Below, in pieces: positions 54,675 through 64,000 of a stretch of 64,000 nucleotides of DNA (its first letter is position 1; each line of letters starts with the position of its first letter). Source of the stretch: Pantoea sp. Eser (GTDB taxonomy: Bacteria > Pseudomonadota > Gammaproteobacteria > Enterobacterales > Enterobacteriaceae); contig SZZY01000012.1 in the NCBI GenBank assembly GCA_009830035.1, forward strand, positions 59,145-123,144, given 5' to 3'. The translations under genes and the position numbers were made by a program. The notes beneath the pieces were generated by a model that saw nothing but the letters and a program-made list of their open reading frames with translations, ran no database searches and was not told where the DNA came from.

Positions 54675-55170
54675 AGATCACCCGCGAAAACTGCTGCTGA
54701 CGCGCTTTCTGACGCAGGTAGCGATCAAAACACATGCAGATATTGCGGATAAGCAAGCGTCCCACCCCCGTCACCTGCAAGCCCGTCGCCGTTTGCACCA
54801 CCAGCCGGCTAATCTGCGCCTTATCGAGAAAGGTTGGTGTGCCGCCGCCCCAGTGCAGTTGCCGCACCTGCCGCTGACGAAACAGTGACGCGCGCTGAAT
54901 AATCTCCTGCTCAAGCACATCCAGGTAGCGGTCAGCTTTATGGCGCTGGCGCGTGACTATTTTATTGCAGCCACAGAAGTAGCAAAGACGATGACAGAAA
55001 GGAATATGGACGTAGAGCGACAGAGGACGTTCAGGATAGCGCGGCAGGAAATCAGGCTCTCCATACTACTCGCTGAACTCCAGCACAGTGGGATAAGAGG
55101 TATAACGCGGCCCGGCGTAATTGTATTTCTCAATCAGCGCCTGGTCCCAATCAATCTGCAGCGATGGCAT
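54673..55170 (-). pseudogene. hemN: oxygen-independent coproporphyrinogen III oxidase HemN pseudogene
   Basis: HemN is a radical-SAM enzyme for anaerobic haem synthesis (about 457 residues). The start at 55170 (MPSLQIDWDQALIEKYNYAG) is followed by an in-frame TAG near 55075 (after VLEFSE). The radical-SAM cluster motif is intact (PFCHRLCYFCGC). About 270 residues of the middle are then missing: KAQISRLV is joined after a few residues to the C-terminal VTGVGRLLIRNICMCFDRYL. So it combines a nonsense codon and a deletion of roughly 800 bases. It cannot make an active enzyme. An aerobic HemF may exist elsewhere. Confidence 0.95.
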
Positions 55171-55172
55171 GC

Positions 55173-55349
55173 TCACTCCTTCCGGTGACGTCGTCTAAGA
55201 GAAGGTCGCGATGAAGAAGGGATGAAAGGTGAGCGGGAAGAAACCCGACGTAAACGTTGCTTCAGGCGCGACAGGCGACGTAGTTTAAACAATAACCACA
55301 GCAGATAACATGTCGTCAGCAGCGCGAAGATTGATCCAGGCCAAAACAT
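55173..55349 (-). CDS. small predicted membrane protein
   Basis: A 58-residue frame (start MFWPGSIFALLTTCYLLWLL at 55349) with one clear membrane helix followed by a very basic tail (KLRRLSRLKQRLRRV). It ends two bases before the broken hemN start and lies downstream of yihI on the same strand. The GGTAAACG upstream is a weak ribosome site. It is not a family I can name, but the layout and composition argue for a real small gene. Confidence 0.6.
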   Translation of the reverse strand: MFWPGSIFALLTTCYLLWLLFKLRRLSRLKQRLRRVSSRSPFIPSSSRPSLRRRHRKE

Positions 55350-55403
55350 TGTCGTTTACCTGAGAGGGGCGGCATGCGGAAACCGCATGCCGATCAAATT
55401 GGC

Positions 55404-55893
55404 TTAGTTGCCTTTCAGCAGACGGTACATATCTTCTTCCGCCTGCTCGTCATCGCCGTCATCCATAGCGATGCCCAACTGCATCCATCAGTTCGTCGAT
55501 GCGATCGAGTGCCGAGTCCAGCCAGCCCTGGTCTTCTGCCGACAGCGTTTCGTCATTTTCCAGATTCGCCAGCTCTTCTTCCGGCGTCAGGCGTGCTTTT
55601 TTCTCAGCCGCAGGTTTTGGCCACGCTTTTCTTCACCTTAGCCGGCGCAGTCTGGCTATCGGCGATCAGCGCGACCGGTTTTTTTTGCTACCGATACGCG
55701 GATCTTTAGCCTTACTGCTCTGGCCGCCGCCGTTGTTGTCCGACGCAGTCGGATTTGCACGGCTGCCTGACGCATGGCCGCGATGCTTTTTATCACGTTT
55801 ACGATCGCGTGCTTCGTTATTAATATCTTCACGCGATTTGCGTTTGGCTTTGACGGCAGGTTTGCCGTGCGCAGCTCGTGCAGGTTGCTTCAC
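55404..55893 (-). pseudogene. yihI: Der GTPase-activating protein YihI, frameshifted
   Basis: YihI stimulates the GTPase Der in ribosome maturation. It starts at a GTG ([20 protein letters not shown]) and shows the typical [19 protein letters not shown]. After KDPRIGSKK a run of eight A at about 55679 breaks the frame. A second break near 55615 and a third near 55490 separate the remaining [29 protein letters not shown] and EDMYRLLKGN parts. Part of the middle seems lost too. At least three frame changes make it inactive. Confidence 0.9.
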
Positions 55894-55961
55894 AGTGTTC
55901 GGTCCCGGCTTTTTTATTCAGTATAGAATTGCGGCGAAATCTAGCAGTAAAGTAGCCAAAG

Positions 55962-56190
55962 AAAAAGGCGACAGCTCAAGCTGTCGCCTTTTTTCATACC
56001 TTCATACGAAGAAATCATGTTTTAAATCCTTTTCGGCTCGTAACATCCCGGTCAATCCCGCGCCTGCTCAACGCCTGAGCTTTTCCTTATCCCTGTCTGG
56101 TCCACAATCCCTGACCATTTCCACTCCACCGCTCTTTGCCTTCCTGACATCCCTGAACGCATCTTCCTGATGTATGCTGCCGTGCACTGC
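55962..56190 (-). ncRNA. csrC: CsrC-like regulatory RNA
   Basis: Between engB and yihI, where E. coli has csrC, the minus strand ends in a hairpin with arms AGGCGACAG and CTGTCGCCT and a T-run, very similar to the E. coli CsrC terminator. Upstream, about 150 bases contain roughly twelve GGA motifs (for example CAGGGATG, AGGAAGG, TGGAGTGGAA), the CsrA-binding signal. CsrC sequesters the translational regulator CsrA. The 3' end is clear; the 5' end near 56190 is an estimate. Confidence 0.85.
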
Positions 56191-56443
56191 ACACTAATGT
56201 AGACCAACTGGTAAAACCCTCAAGTAAGCGGCAAGGTTAGTTGCTGAAAAAAAAGACTGAATATGCATAACAAAATGAATAGTAATGATTTTTATTTTTA
56301 GTAAAAAAGTAAATAACGACATAACGGGCAAAGTCTATGGCAAATCTCTTACAAAAAAGGTGACTGCCAAGCGGTTGAGCACTTTCGCGCCATAACGCGT
56401 ATAATCGGCGCCATTGCCTTAATGCGTTTTCTGGAGTGTCACT

Positions 56444-57079
56444 TTGTCTGAACTGAATTATCACGTAACCCATTTTGTCCTGAGCGCGCCGGATATCCGC
56501 CATCTTCCCGCCGATACCGGAATTGAAGTCGCCTTTGCTGGCCGCTCAAACGCCGGCAAATCCAGCGCATTGAACACCTTAACCAACCAGAAAAGCTTGG
56601 CGCGTACCAGTAAAACACCGGGCCGCACCCAGTTGATTAACCTGTTTGAAGTCACAGAAGGGAAACGGCTGGTCGACCTGCCTGGTTACGGCTATGCCGA
56701 AGTGCCGGAAGAGATGAAGCTGAAATGGCAATGTGCATTAGGTGAATATCTGCAAAAACGACAGGCGCTGAAGGGTCTTGTGGTGTTGATGGATATTCGT
56801 CATCCGCTTAAGGACCTGGATCAGCAGATGATTCAGTGGGCAGTGGAAAGCAGCATTCCGGTACTGTTGCTCCTGACCAAGGCTGATAAGCTCGCGTCGG
56901 GCGCGCGTAAAGCGCAGCTGACTATGGTGCGTGAAGCGTCACTGGCCTTTATGGGTGATGTGCAGGTCGAACTGTTTTCGTCGCTGAAGAAGATTGGCGT
57001 GGATAAAGTACGGCAGAAGCTTGATGGCTGGTTCACCAACCTTGAGCCCGCACGCGACGATCAGGACGCGGAAGAGTAA
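56444..57079 (+). CDS. engB: ribosome biogenesis GTP-binding protein EngB (YihA)
   Basis: EngB/YsxC is an essential GTPase for 50S assembly. The 211-residue protein starts at TTG (with GGAG eight bases upstream, as in E. coli) and shows the G1 motif [13 protein letters not shown], the G2-like KTPGRTQ, DLPGYG (G3) and LTKADKLA (G4). Intact. Confidence 0.97.
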   Translation: MSELNYHVTHFVLSAPDIRHLPADTGIEVAFAGRSNAGKSSALNTLTNQKSLARTSKTPGRTQLINLFEVTEGKRLVDLPGYGYAEVPEEMKLKWQCALGEYLQKRQALKGLVVLMDIRHPLKDLDQQMIQWAVESSIPVLLLLTKADKLASGARKAQLTMVREASLAFMGDVQVELFSSLKKIGVDKVRQKLDGWFTNLEPARDDQDAEE

Positions 57080-57123
57080 ACCGGACCGGCACAGTCTGTC
57101 CGTTTAGGGTGTGAAAAGCTCAA

Positions 57124-57230
57124 TAAAAAACGCCCCAGTCACAGAATGACTGGGGCGGCTAAATTCAGCCAAATCCGATTACGTGAAGTAAAAGGCCTGA
57201 AAGATAGAACATCTTACCTCTGTACCCTAC
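57124..57230 (-). ncRNA. spf: Spot 42 sRNA
   Basis: The minus strand from 57230 (GTAGGGTACAGAGGTAAGAT) to the terminator (arms CGCCCCAGTCA and TGACTGGGGCG followed by TTTTTT, ending at 57124) matches the Spot 42 RNA sequence almost fully. It lies next to polA, its usual place. Spot 42 is an Hfq-dependent RNA that represses secondary carbon-use genes and is repressed by CRP-cAMP. Confidence 0.96.
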
Positions 57231-57495
57231 GCCTCGAACTTCACCTGATTTTTTCTGAGCCACAAACGCTTTTTTGTCGCTTACTTAAATCAAATAAGTC
57301 TTTTTTACCATGTACGTCACAAAACGGCGTTGCAATGCAGTTTAATGACATAAAAAGTGCTTAGCCGATAAGCAGTTAGTGATTTCCTTCAGGCGGAGGC
57401 GTCACTGCCAGTGGCTGAAGCGATTAAGTAAACGATTTACTTATGCCTCACGCCAGACCCGCAATTAGGCCGCAGCGCCAGTGCATTAGGATAGA

Positions 57496-60282
57496 TTAGT
57501 GGGCTTCATCCCAGTTATCACCCACTCCCACTTCCACCAGCAGCGGAACATCGAGCTGCACGCTGCCTTCCATCAAGGCCTGGATTTTCTTACTGGCTGC
57601 CTCAACGGCCTCTGCCCTGATCTCAAACACCAGTTCATCATGCACCTGCATAATCATTCTGACGCCGCTCTCTTTTTCCTGCTCTAACCAACCATCAACT
57701 GCAATCATTGCACGCTTGATAATGTCAGCTGCCGTCCCCTGCATTGGCGCATTGATCGCCGCACGCTCCGCGGCTTTACGCCGCATTGCGTTGCTGGATT
57801 TAATATCCGACAGCCACAGCCGGCGTCCTTCCAAGGTTTCGACATAGCCTTTGCTGGCGACCAGCTGGCGGGTATTTTCCATGTAGCGCAGCACGCCTGG
57901 ATAGCGCTCAAAGTAGAGATCCATATACTTTTTCGCTTCGCCGGCACCGATGTTTAACTGGCGAGACAGGCCAAATGCGCTCATGCCGTAGATCAGACCG
58001 AAGTTGATCGCTTTGGCGCTGCGGCGCTGTTCTCCACTGACCTTGTCCAGCGCAACGCCAAACACCTCTGCAGCGGTTGCCCGGTGAATGTCTTCGCCCT
58101 GGGCGAACGCATCCAGCAATCCTTTATCCTGCGAGAGATGCGCCATGATGCGCAGTTCAATTTGTGAGTAGTCAGCCGCAACAATGCGATTCCCTTTGCC
58201 AGCAATAAAAGCCTGACGGATGCGGCGCCCTTCGTCATTACGTACCGGAATATTTTGCAGGTTAGGATCGGTCGAGGATAAGCGTCCGGTCGCAGTAACC
58301 GCCTGATGATAAGAGGTATGAACCCGCCCGGTTACCGGGTTGATCATCAGCGGTAATTTATCGGTGTAGGTGGACTTCAGTTTGGATAAACCGCGATGTT
58401 CCAGGATCACCTTGGGCAACGGATAATCGAGCGCCAGCTCGGCTAATACTTCTTCGCTGGTCGAAGGTGCGCCGCCTAGGGTCTTTTTAGTCGGTTTAAT
58501 GCCCTGCTTTTCAAACAGAATAACCTGCAACTGTTTGGTCGAAGAGAGGTTAAACGGTTCGCCCGCCAGTTCATGCGCCTTGAGTTCCAGTTCAGCCAGC
58601 CGGGAGGTAAGCTCTTTCGAATGCTGCGCCAGGATAGCCTGATCAATCAACACGCCATTACGCTCAATACGAGAGATCACGGTGAGCAGCGGCATCTCGA
58701 TTTGCTCAAACACTTTTTTCGGGCCCGCTTCTTTCTCCAGCTCTGGCCACATCTTCAGGTGCAGCTGTAGGGTGACATCAGCATCTTCCGCAGCGTAATG
58801 TCCCGCCTGTTCCAGGGCGATTTGATTAAACGTCAGCTGGTTTTTGCCTTTGCCGGCAATCTCTTCAAAGGTGACGGTTTTATGGTTCAGCCAGCGTGCT
58901 GCCAGGCTATCCATATCGTGTTTGCCCACCACGCTGTTGAGAATGTAAGACTCCAGCATGGTATCGAATTTAATTCCGGCCAGTTCAATGTCATAGTTCT
59001 TCAATACGCCGCGATCGTATTTGAGATTCTGGCCAACCTTCCAGGCGCTGGCATCTTCCAGCAGCGGCTTAAGCTGTGCCAGCATGGCGGCACGATCGAG
59101 TTGTTCAGGCGCATCCAGATAGTCATGTGCCACCGGCAGATAGGCAGCCTCACCCGGCGCGACCGCAAAACCGATGCCGACGATATTGGCACTCGGGGTA
59201 TCCAGCGAATCGGTTTCCAGATCAAAAGCGAACACCTCGCTGCGCTTTAGCTTCTCCAGCCAGCTATCAAAGGTCGCCTGATCCAGGATAGTGACGTAAC
59301 CATCCGCCGATAATATGCTGCTGGTCTCAACCACTGCCACCGGCTCATCAGGCAGCCCTTTTTGCGCCTGAGGATTGCTCTTTTTACCCTGCAGCCACTT
59401 TCCGTTCTGCAGATCATTCAGCCAGCGTTTGAACTCATAACGGCTGAACAGCGTCTGTAACGCCGCTACGTCCGGTTCGGTTACCGTCAGTTCTTCGCAA
59501 GGCAACGGCAACTCAAAGTCAGTTTTGATGGTCGCCAGTTGGTAAGAGAGGAACGCCACTTCACGGTTCTGTTCAAGTTTCGCCGCCATGGTTTTGGCAC
59601 CACGGAACGACAGTTCGGCCACTTTATCCAGGTTGTCATAGATCGAACGCATGCCGCCCAGCCCCTGCAGCAGCGCCTGCGCGGTCTTCTCACCCACGCC
59701 AGGAACTCCAGGGATATTATCTGAGCTATCTCCCATCATGGCGAGGAAATCGATAATCAAAGCAGGCGGTACACCATACTTCTGTTCGACCTCTTCCGGT
59801 CCCAGTATGGTGTTGGTCATGGTGTTAATCAGGGTGATACTTGGCGTCACCAGCTGCGCCATGTCTTTATCACCGGTGCTGATCAGCACTGACCGGCCTT
59901 TTTTCTCGGCCTCAAGCGCCAAGGTACCGATAACATCATCAGCCTCAACGCCGCTGACTGCCAGCAGCGGTAATCCCATTGCGCGCACCATCTCGTGCAG
60001 CGGTTCGATTTGTGCTCGCAGATCGTCCGGCATTGGTAGCCGATGCGATTTGTAATGCTCAAACAGCTCGTCGCGAAAAGTTTTGCCTTTAGCATCAAAC
60101 ACCACAGCAACATGACTTGGGCTATATTGCGTCAGCAGGCTTTTCAGCATATTAAGCACGCCATACATGGCGCCTGTGGGTTCACCTGCACTATTGGTCA
60201 GCGGCGGGAACGCGTGGTACGCGCGATAAAGATAGGATGAGCCATCAACCAGAATCAGGGGATTTTCTGCGATTTGCGCCAT
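57496..60282 (-). CDS. polA: DNA polymerase I PolA
   Basis: PolA fills gaps and removes RNA primers. The 928-residue protein has the same length as the E. coli one. Domains: 5'-3' exonuclease ([41 protein letters not shown]), 3'-5' exonuclease ([10 protein letters not shown]) and polymerase ([38 protein letters not shown]). Full length and intact, although many neighbours are broken. Confidence 0.99.
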   Translation of the reverse strand: MAQIAENPLILVDGSSYLYRAYHAFPPLTNSAGEPTGAMYGVLNMLKSLLTQYSPSHVAVVFDAKGKTFRDELFEHYKSHRLPMPDDLRAQIEPLHEMVRAMGLPLLAVSGVEADDVIGTLALEAEKKGRSVLISTGDKDMAQLVTPSITLINTMTNTILGPEEVEQKYGVPPALIIDFLAMMGDSSDNIPGVPGVGEKTAQALLQGLGGMRSIYDNLDKVAELSFRGAKTMAAKLEQNREVAFLSYQLATIKTDFELPLPCEELTVTEPDVAALQTLFSRYEFKRWLNDLQNGKWLQGKKSNPQAQKGLPDEPVAVVETSSILSADGYVTILDQATFDSWLEKLKRSEVFAFDLETDSLDTPSANIVGIGFAVAPGEAAYLPVAHDYLDAPEQLDRAAMLAQLKPLLEDASAWKVGQNLKYDRGVLKNYDIELAGIKFDTMLESYILNSVVGKHDMDSLAARWLNHKTVTFEEIAGKGKNQLTFNQIALEQAGHYAAEDADVTLQLHLKMWPELEKEAGPKKVFEQIEMPLLTVISRIERNGVLIDQAILAQHSKELTSRLAELELKAHELAGEPFNLSSTKQLQVILFEKQGIKPTKKTLGGAPSTSEEVLAELALDYPLPKVILEHRGLSKLKSTYTDKLPLMINPVTGRVHTSYHQAVTATGRLSSTDPNLQNIPVRNDEGRRIRQAFIAGKGNRIVAADYSQIELRIMAHLSQDKGLLDAFAQGEDIHRATAAEVFGVALDKVSGEQRRSAKAINFGLIYGMSAFGLSRQLNIGAGEAKKYMDLYFERYPGVLRYMENTRQLVASKGYVETLEGRRLWLSDIKSSNAMRRKAAERAAINAPMQGTAADIIKRAMIAVDGWLEQEKESGVRMIMQVHDELVFEIRAEAVEAASKKIQALMEGSVQLDVPLLVEVGVGDNWDEAH

Positions 60283-60611
60283 AAGTCTGTCTATTCTTCG
60301 TTGCCATGGATTGGTCTATAAGGATGCCACAGCTTGGCAAGAATGGTGAAATAAGGCGAGCAGCGTCTGGCGTTTTTAACGCTTTTGAGTGAAGGATCGC
60401 AACGATCTTTCTGTGGATAACTTTGTGCGTAAAAATTATAACGCGCTGTTTTTTAGGCGTTTAGATAAAACCTGCTTGATTTAATTTATTTATTTTCAAA
60501 TGGTTACTTACTTTCCGTGATCCGATCGCCACTTTAAATTACGTGATCCCTTGTGTGGATATTAAATTTATGCCCAGGAGATGGATAAAAATGCTGCTGC
60601 CGAGCGCGGGG
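60283..60611. other. polA upstream region
   Basis: About 330 bases, AT-rich, without a gene. It should contain the polA promoter; I see no clear consensus. The right end holds the dsbA terminator. Confidence 0.5.
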
Positions 60612-60640
60612 CAAAAAAAACGCCAGCAGCGCTGGCGTTT
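60612..60640 (-). terminator. terminator after dsbA
   Basis: On the minus strand a hairpin with arms AACGCCAGC and GCTGGCGTT is followed by a run of eight T, 18 bases after the dsbA stop. Confidence 0.9.
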
Positions 60641-60657
60641 AGCGATCAGACAGGAGG

Positions 60658-61287
60658 TTACTTCTGGCTGACCAGGAATTTCACAACGTTCGCGTAATCA
60701 GCAACGAAATTATCCATAGAGCTGGTATCGAGACCGCCATTATTGACCATGTATTTGCCATTAACGAAAATCGCCGGTACGCCGCGCAGATCAACATCGG
60801 CCGCGGCTTTCTGCTGCTGAGCAACCAGCGCTTTTACCGCAAAGCTGTTCCAGGCCGCATCATAATCCGCCGCTGAAATGCCAGCCGCAGTGATAAAGGT
60901 CTGTTTCAGGCTGGCAGGATCGGTGATGGTCTGCGTTTTCTGGATACCATCAAAGATCAGTGCGGTGACTTTGTCTTCCACGCCTAACGCCATTGCCACA
61001 GCCCAGGCCTGAGTCACCACTGGTCCCAAATCGCCGCCGAGGAAATCAACGTGGTATTTCACCATTTTAGTCTCAGCAGGCAGATTCTTTTTCACCGCAT
61101 CATTTACGTGATAAATACGTTCGAACTGATAGCAGTACGGGCAGAAGAAGGAGAAAAACTCCATCACCTGAGGTTCGCCTGCAACCGTCTTCTGCAGACT
61201 GACGTACTGTTTCCCCTCGGTGAATTGTGCAGCAGACGCGCTGAACGCCAGCACTAAACCGATCAGTGCAAACCAAATCTTTTTCAT
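60658..61287 (-). CDS. dsbA: thiol:disulfide interchange protein DsbA with CPYC active site
   Basis: DsbA introduces disulfides into periplasmic proteins and is reoxidised by DsbB. The 209-residue precursor has a signal peptide (residues 1-19, [19 protein letters not shown]) and the thioredoxin-fold active site [11 protein letters not shown] (Cys49-Cys52, mature positions 30 and 33). The cis-proline is in [11 protein letters not shown]. The active-site dipeptide is Pro-Tyr, not the Pro-His of enterobacterial DsbA; CAC to TAC explains it. His is known to make DsbA strongly oxidising, so this version may be a weaker oxidant. It follows srkA, its usual operon partner, which here is broken. Confidence 0.96.
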   Translation of the reverse strand: MKKIWFALIGLVLAFSASAAQFTEGKQYVSLQKTVAGEPQVMEFFSFFCPYCYQFERIYHVNDAVKKNLPAETKMVKYHVDFLGGDLGPVVTQAWAVAMALGVEDKVTALIFDGIQKTQTITDPASLKQTFITAAGISAADYDAAWNSFAVKALVAQQQKAAADVDLRGVPAIFVNGKYMVNNGGLDTSSMDNFVADYANVVKFLVSQK

Positions 61288-61313
61288 GGTGAAAAACTCT
61301 CCTGACTACTTCA

Positions 61314-62301
61314 TTAAAATTGCGGGGGCAGCTGCAAAGGAGGTTCCTGCAACAGCTTCTCCTGCTCGGTAAAAAGCGAAATCTGCCGGCGCCAGAAGTC
61401 TTCATCTGTCATCCAAGGGAAGGAGCGCGGAAAAGCGGGATCCTACCACCTTCGGACTACCCAGGCCAGATAATAAACCATGCGCATCGCGCGTAAAGGC
61501 TCAATCAGTGACAATTCATTAATATCAAAGTCACTGAATTCACCGTACGCCTCCAACAGGATATCCCACTGAATACGCTGTTCCTGTCGATCCCCGCTGA
61601 TCAGCATCCAGAGATCCTGAACTGCTGGACCGTTGCGGGCATCGTCCAGATAGACAAACAGCGGTCCGTCACGCCACAGGATATTACCGGGATGACAGTC
61701 ACCGTGTAATCGTAGCGGCTGCCACGTACTATGCCAGCGTTGCTGTAACGTGTGCCCCAGCTTGTCGACCGACTGAAGCAGCGCATCTTTCAGTGAAGCA
61801 GGCACTAATACGCACTGTTCCAGCACCTCACGGGGCTGATGGAGATTTCATCCAGGCCGATAGTCGGCCGCTGGCTGAACAGCGTTTTACGGCCGGTCTG
61901 ATGAATCCGTCCCAGAAAGCGGCCTACCCACTCCATTTGGTCTTCATTATCCGTTTCATACTGACGTCCGCCAAGACTGGGGAACACCGCAAAATAGAAG
62001 CCGGCGTGACTCTGCAAGGTGTAACCCTGTAAAATCAGCGGTGCCGCGATCGGCACTTCGTCAGCCAGCAGATCAAGCGCGTACTGATGCTCTTCGACAA
62101 TCTGTTCTGCACGCCAGCGCTGCGGGCGATAGAATTTGGCGACGTAACGGCGTTTCTCATCATTACTGAACTGATAAACACGGTTCTCATAGCTATTCAG
62201 CGCTGTAAGTCCTGATTCGACGCGTATGCCTGTTTCCAAAGCGCATCTAGCAGCACGTCGGGATTCAACGTCCGAAAGTTAAACGCAGCGTCGATCATCA
62301 T
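61314..62301 (-). pseudogene. srkA: stress response kinase A SrkA (YihE) pseudogene
   Basis: SrkA is an aminoglycoside-phosphotransferase-like Ser/Thr kinase that protects from programmed death under stress. From the start at 62301 (MMIDAAFNFRTLNPD) a one-base loss near 62225 shifts the frame. The next part shows LTALNSYENRVYQF and the HQTGRKTLFSQRPTIGLDE. A one-base loss near 61845 shifts again. The last part has the catalytic LHGDCHPGNILWRDG and a metal-site LDDARNGPAVQDLWML, and stops at a TAG at 61443-61445 (after WVVRRW). The former C-terminus continues to 61314. Three lesions make it inactive, though dsbA behind it is intact. Confidence 0.93.
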
Positions 62302-62343
62302 TTTACCTGTCGTGGCAGGTGTATTTAGCCACCAAGGATAACA

Positions 62344-62619
62344 CTACTCGTCATCTTTAATGACACCCCGTGCGCGTAGCAACGCTGTTTTGAAATCGAT
62401 TTCGTGATCTTTTTTCAGCCCGGGTATTTCATCATGGCTGCCTGCGTCACGCATTTTGAGATGGTAAATCAATACGTCATCGGTTAATTTACTTAATGGG
62501 CCACGGAATCCAGCTCCCTGAACCAGTTTCTGTAAGAATGCGATGAGGTTAAGATCGGGTTCTTTTTGCCAGGCGGGTTGTAACAGTTCCATCAACTCGT
62601 TCAGACGATGGCATTTCAT
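62344..62619 (-). CDS. yihD: YihD family protein (DUF1040)
   Basis: A 91-residue cytosolic protein, complete, starting [20 protein letters not shown] and ending [10 protein letters not shown]. It is the usual gene between srkA and mobA. Function unknown. Confidence 0.92.
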   Translation of the reverse strand: MKCHRLNELMELLQPAWQKEPDLNLIAFLQKLVQGAGFRGPLSKLTDDVLIYHLKMRDAGSHDEIPGLKKDHEIDFKTALLRARGVIKDDE

Positions 62620-62665
62620 ATCGCTTACTCCCGTTTTTCAGTATGTCATTAGCTAGGATAATGCC

Positions 62666-63232
62666 ATGACAATGTTAACCGGCGTGATTCTGGCCGGAGG
62701 TCAGGGCCGCCGTATGGGTGGACAGGACAAAGGTTTAGTGCCACTGAATGGCAAGCCGCTGTATCAGCATGTCCTTGAACGGCTAAGGCCACAAGTCGAC
62801 ATTGTGGTAATTAACGCGAATCGCAATATTGATCGTTATCAGTTAAGCGGATTTCGGGTAGTGCAGGACGTATTTGCAGATTACCCGGGGCCACTGGCGG
62901 GGATCTACAGCGCATTACGCGCTATTGAGGGAGACTGGGCGGTGTTCAGTTCCTGCGATACACCTGCTATCCCGCTTAACTTTGTTGAGCAGCTGGGGCA
63001 ACAACGCGGCGACGCCCCAGCGGTGTGGGTACGCTCACAGATGCGCGATCATCCCACTCTGGCGCTGATTCACCGCGACGTTGCTGTGCCACTGCAGGCC
63101 TATCTGCAGGCCGGTGAACGCCGCCTAATGCGGTTTTTACGCGATCAGGGCGGACATGCGGTGCTGCTACCGGATGACGAATCCGCCTTTCACAACATTA
63201 ATACCCCGGATGATCTGGACGAGAGATTTTAA
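62666..63232 (+). CDS. mobA: molybdenum cofactor guanylyltransferase MobA
   Basis: MobA transfers GMP from GTP to molybdopterin to form the bis-MGD cofactor. The 188-residue protein has the nucleotidyltransferase motif LAGGQGRRMGGQDKGLVPL (about residues 9-27), the GPLAGIYSAL segment and the metal site SSCDTPAIP. The family end FHNINTPDDL is present. mobB follows one base later. Confidence 0.96.
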   Translation: MTMLTGVILAGGQGRRMGGQDKGLVPLNGKPLYQHVLERLRPQVDIVVINANRNIDRYQLSGFRVVQDVFADYPGPLAGIYSALRAIEGDWAVFSSCDTPAIPLNFVEQLGQQRGDAPAVWVRSQMRDHPTLALIHRDVAVPLQAYLQAGERRLMRFLRDQGGHAVLLPDDESAFHNINTPDDLDERF

Positions 63233-63233
63233 T

Positions 63234-63740
63234 ATGTCGCTACCTTTACTGGCTATCACCGGCTGGAGTGGAACCGGAAAAACAACGCTTTTACAGCAGC
63301 TTATACCGATCCTTAGCCGTCAGGGCATTCCTAGCGGTTTGATCAAGCACACCCATCATCAGATGGAGGTGGATACACCCGGCAAGGATAGCTATCTCCT
63401 TCGAAAAGCCGGGGTGAATCAGGTTATCGTAGCCAGTTCGCAGCGCTGGGCATTGATGTGTGAAACACCCGATGAAGAGCACATTGATCTGCCTTACCTG
63501 GTGAGCCGGATGGAACATTCTCTACTGGATCTGGTGCTGGTAGAAGGATTAAAAAATGAGGCAGTGCCAAAAATTGTGCTGTGGCGCGCCGGTATCAAAG
63601 GTGGTGTAGACGAATTGCTGGATGAACAGGTAATAGCCGTCGCCAGCGATCAGACTCTTGCATTGTCGGTGCCGGTACTGGACTTAAACCAGCCAGTAGC
63701 GATTGCGGCGTTCATTGCAGACTGGCTAAAAGCCCGTTGA
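63234..63740 (+). CDS. mobB: molybdopterin-guanine dinucleotide biosynthesis adapter MobB
   Basis: MobB is a GTP-binding partner of MobA. From the ATG at 63234 (MSLPLLAITGWSGTGKTTLL) the protein has 168 residues, with the P-loop GWSGTGKTT and the KHTHHQMEVDTPGKDSY region. An upstream extension to 63156 lies within mobA and is not used. Intact. Confidence 0.95.
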   Translation: MSLPLLAITGWSGTGKTTLLQQLIPILSRQGIPSGLIKHTHHQMEVDTPGKDSYLLRKAGVNQVIVASSQRWALMCETPDEEHIDLPYLVSRMEHSLLDLVLVEGLKNEAVPKIVLWRAGIKGGVDELLDEQVIAVASDQTLALSVPVLDLNQPVAIAAFIADWLKAR

Positions 63741-63778
63741 CGCACGTTTTTCATAGGGTTTCAGCGATCTGCGGACGT

Positions 63779-63815
63779 AAAAAAGCCCCGCCCGCACGGA
63801 AGTGCGGGGCTTTTA
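63779..63815 (-). terminator. rRNA operon terminator
   Basis: Hairpin with arms AAAAGCCCCGC and GCGGGGCTTTT and a GC-rich loop. It lies just beyond the 5S rRNA gene on the minus strand and is the terminator of the rRNA operon; it may also end mobAB. Confidence 0.88.
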
Positions 63816-63823
63816 CTTATTTG

Positions 63824-63943
63824 ATGCCTGGCAGTTCCCTACTCTCGCATGGGGAGACCCCACACTACCATCAGCGCTACGGCGTTTCACTTCTGAGTTC
63901 GGCATGGGGTCAGGTGGGACCACCGCGCTACAGCCGCCAGACA
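63824..63943 (-). rRNA. rrf: 5S ribosomal RNA
   Basis: The minus strand of this 120-base segment matches enterobacterial 5S rRNA, including CGCGGTGGTCCCACCTGACC and the CCATGCCGAACTCAGAAGTG loop region. The ends pair (TGTCTGGCGG with the CTGCCAGGCAT end). It is the last gene of an rRNA operon whose 23S lies to the right of the window. The remaining 57 bases (63944-64000) are the 23S-5S spacer. Confidence 0.97.
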
Positions 63944-64000
63944 AATTCTTTGTGCTCTGTCCTGTGTCTTCCGCGCTGATGCCGCGTTGGCCTCCCTCGC

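Overview
The window looks like a chromosomal segment of an enterobacterium of the Erwiniaceae (Pantoea/Erwinia-like). The evidence is the gene content and protein similarity: an LPS core locus with the waaQ-wabG-waaA-waaE-coaD order, then mutM-rpmG-rpmB-radC-coaBC-dut-slmA-pyrE-rph, yicC, gmk-rpoZ-spoT-trmH-recG-xanP-yicH, typA-glnA-glnL-glnG-hemN-yihI, csrC, engB, spf, polA-dsbA-srkA-yihD-mobA-mobB and a 5S rRNA gene. No database search was possible, so the genus is an inference.

Layout. 1-11.2 kb: LPS inner and outer core synthesis on the + strand (hldD, waaF, waaC, a GT9 gene, two broken outer-core glycosyltransferases, waaQ, wabG, waaA, waaE) ending in coaD. 11.2-20.1 kb: housekeeping genes for DNA repair, ribosomal proteins, coenzyme A, dUTPase, nucleoid occlusion, pyrimidine synthesis and RNA processing. 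20.1-28.6 kb: a decayed P4-like satellite or integrative element with a broken integrase, AlpA-type regulator, RHH protein, Ash-like remnant, small P4-type ORFs and a heavily broken primase/helicase gene. It carries AT-rich cargo: an unknown protein next to the integrase, and a Hanks-type kinase gene with a small upstream ORF. 28.6-33.8 kb: lpxP, a PLP-barrel D-amino-acid enzyme, an SRPBCC protein and a flippase remnant, all sitting between yicC and yicG. 33.8-45.2 kb: yicG and ligB (both broken), then an intact gmk-rpoZ-spoT-trmH-recG block, xanP and yicH. 45.2-57 kb: fabY, dtd, broken yihY, yihX, typA, the nitrogen regulon core glnA-glnL-glnG with its NtrC sites and sigma-54 promoter, broken hemN and yihI, the sRNA CsrC and engB. 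57-64 kb: Spot 42, polA, dsbA, broken srkA, yihD, mobA-mobB and a 5S rRNA gene on the - strand.

The most striking overall property is gene decay. About sixteen loci are interrupted: outer-core GT8 and GT2, radC, slmA, nupC, the integrase and three other phage genes, a flippase, yicG, ligB, yihY, hemN, yihI and srkA. Several carry two or more independent lesions (nonsense codons plus indels plus large internal deletions), so sequencing error alone cannot explain them. Genes for DNA replication, translation, stringent response, inner-core LPS and nitrogen control are mostly intact. This pattern fits a lineage in an early or intermediate stage of genome reduction, such as a host-associated symbiont. 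Stop-codon losses (rpmB, xanP, a DUF3574-like lipoprotein) and a CPHC to CPYC change in DsbA point the same way. A few single-base homopolymer frameshifts (slmA, the small P4 gene at 23.6 kb) could still be assembly errors.
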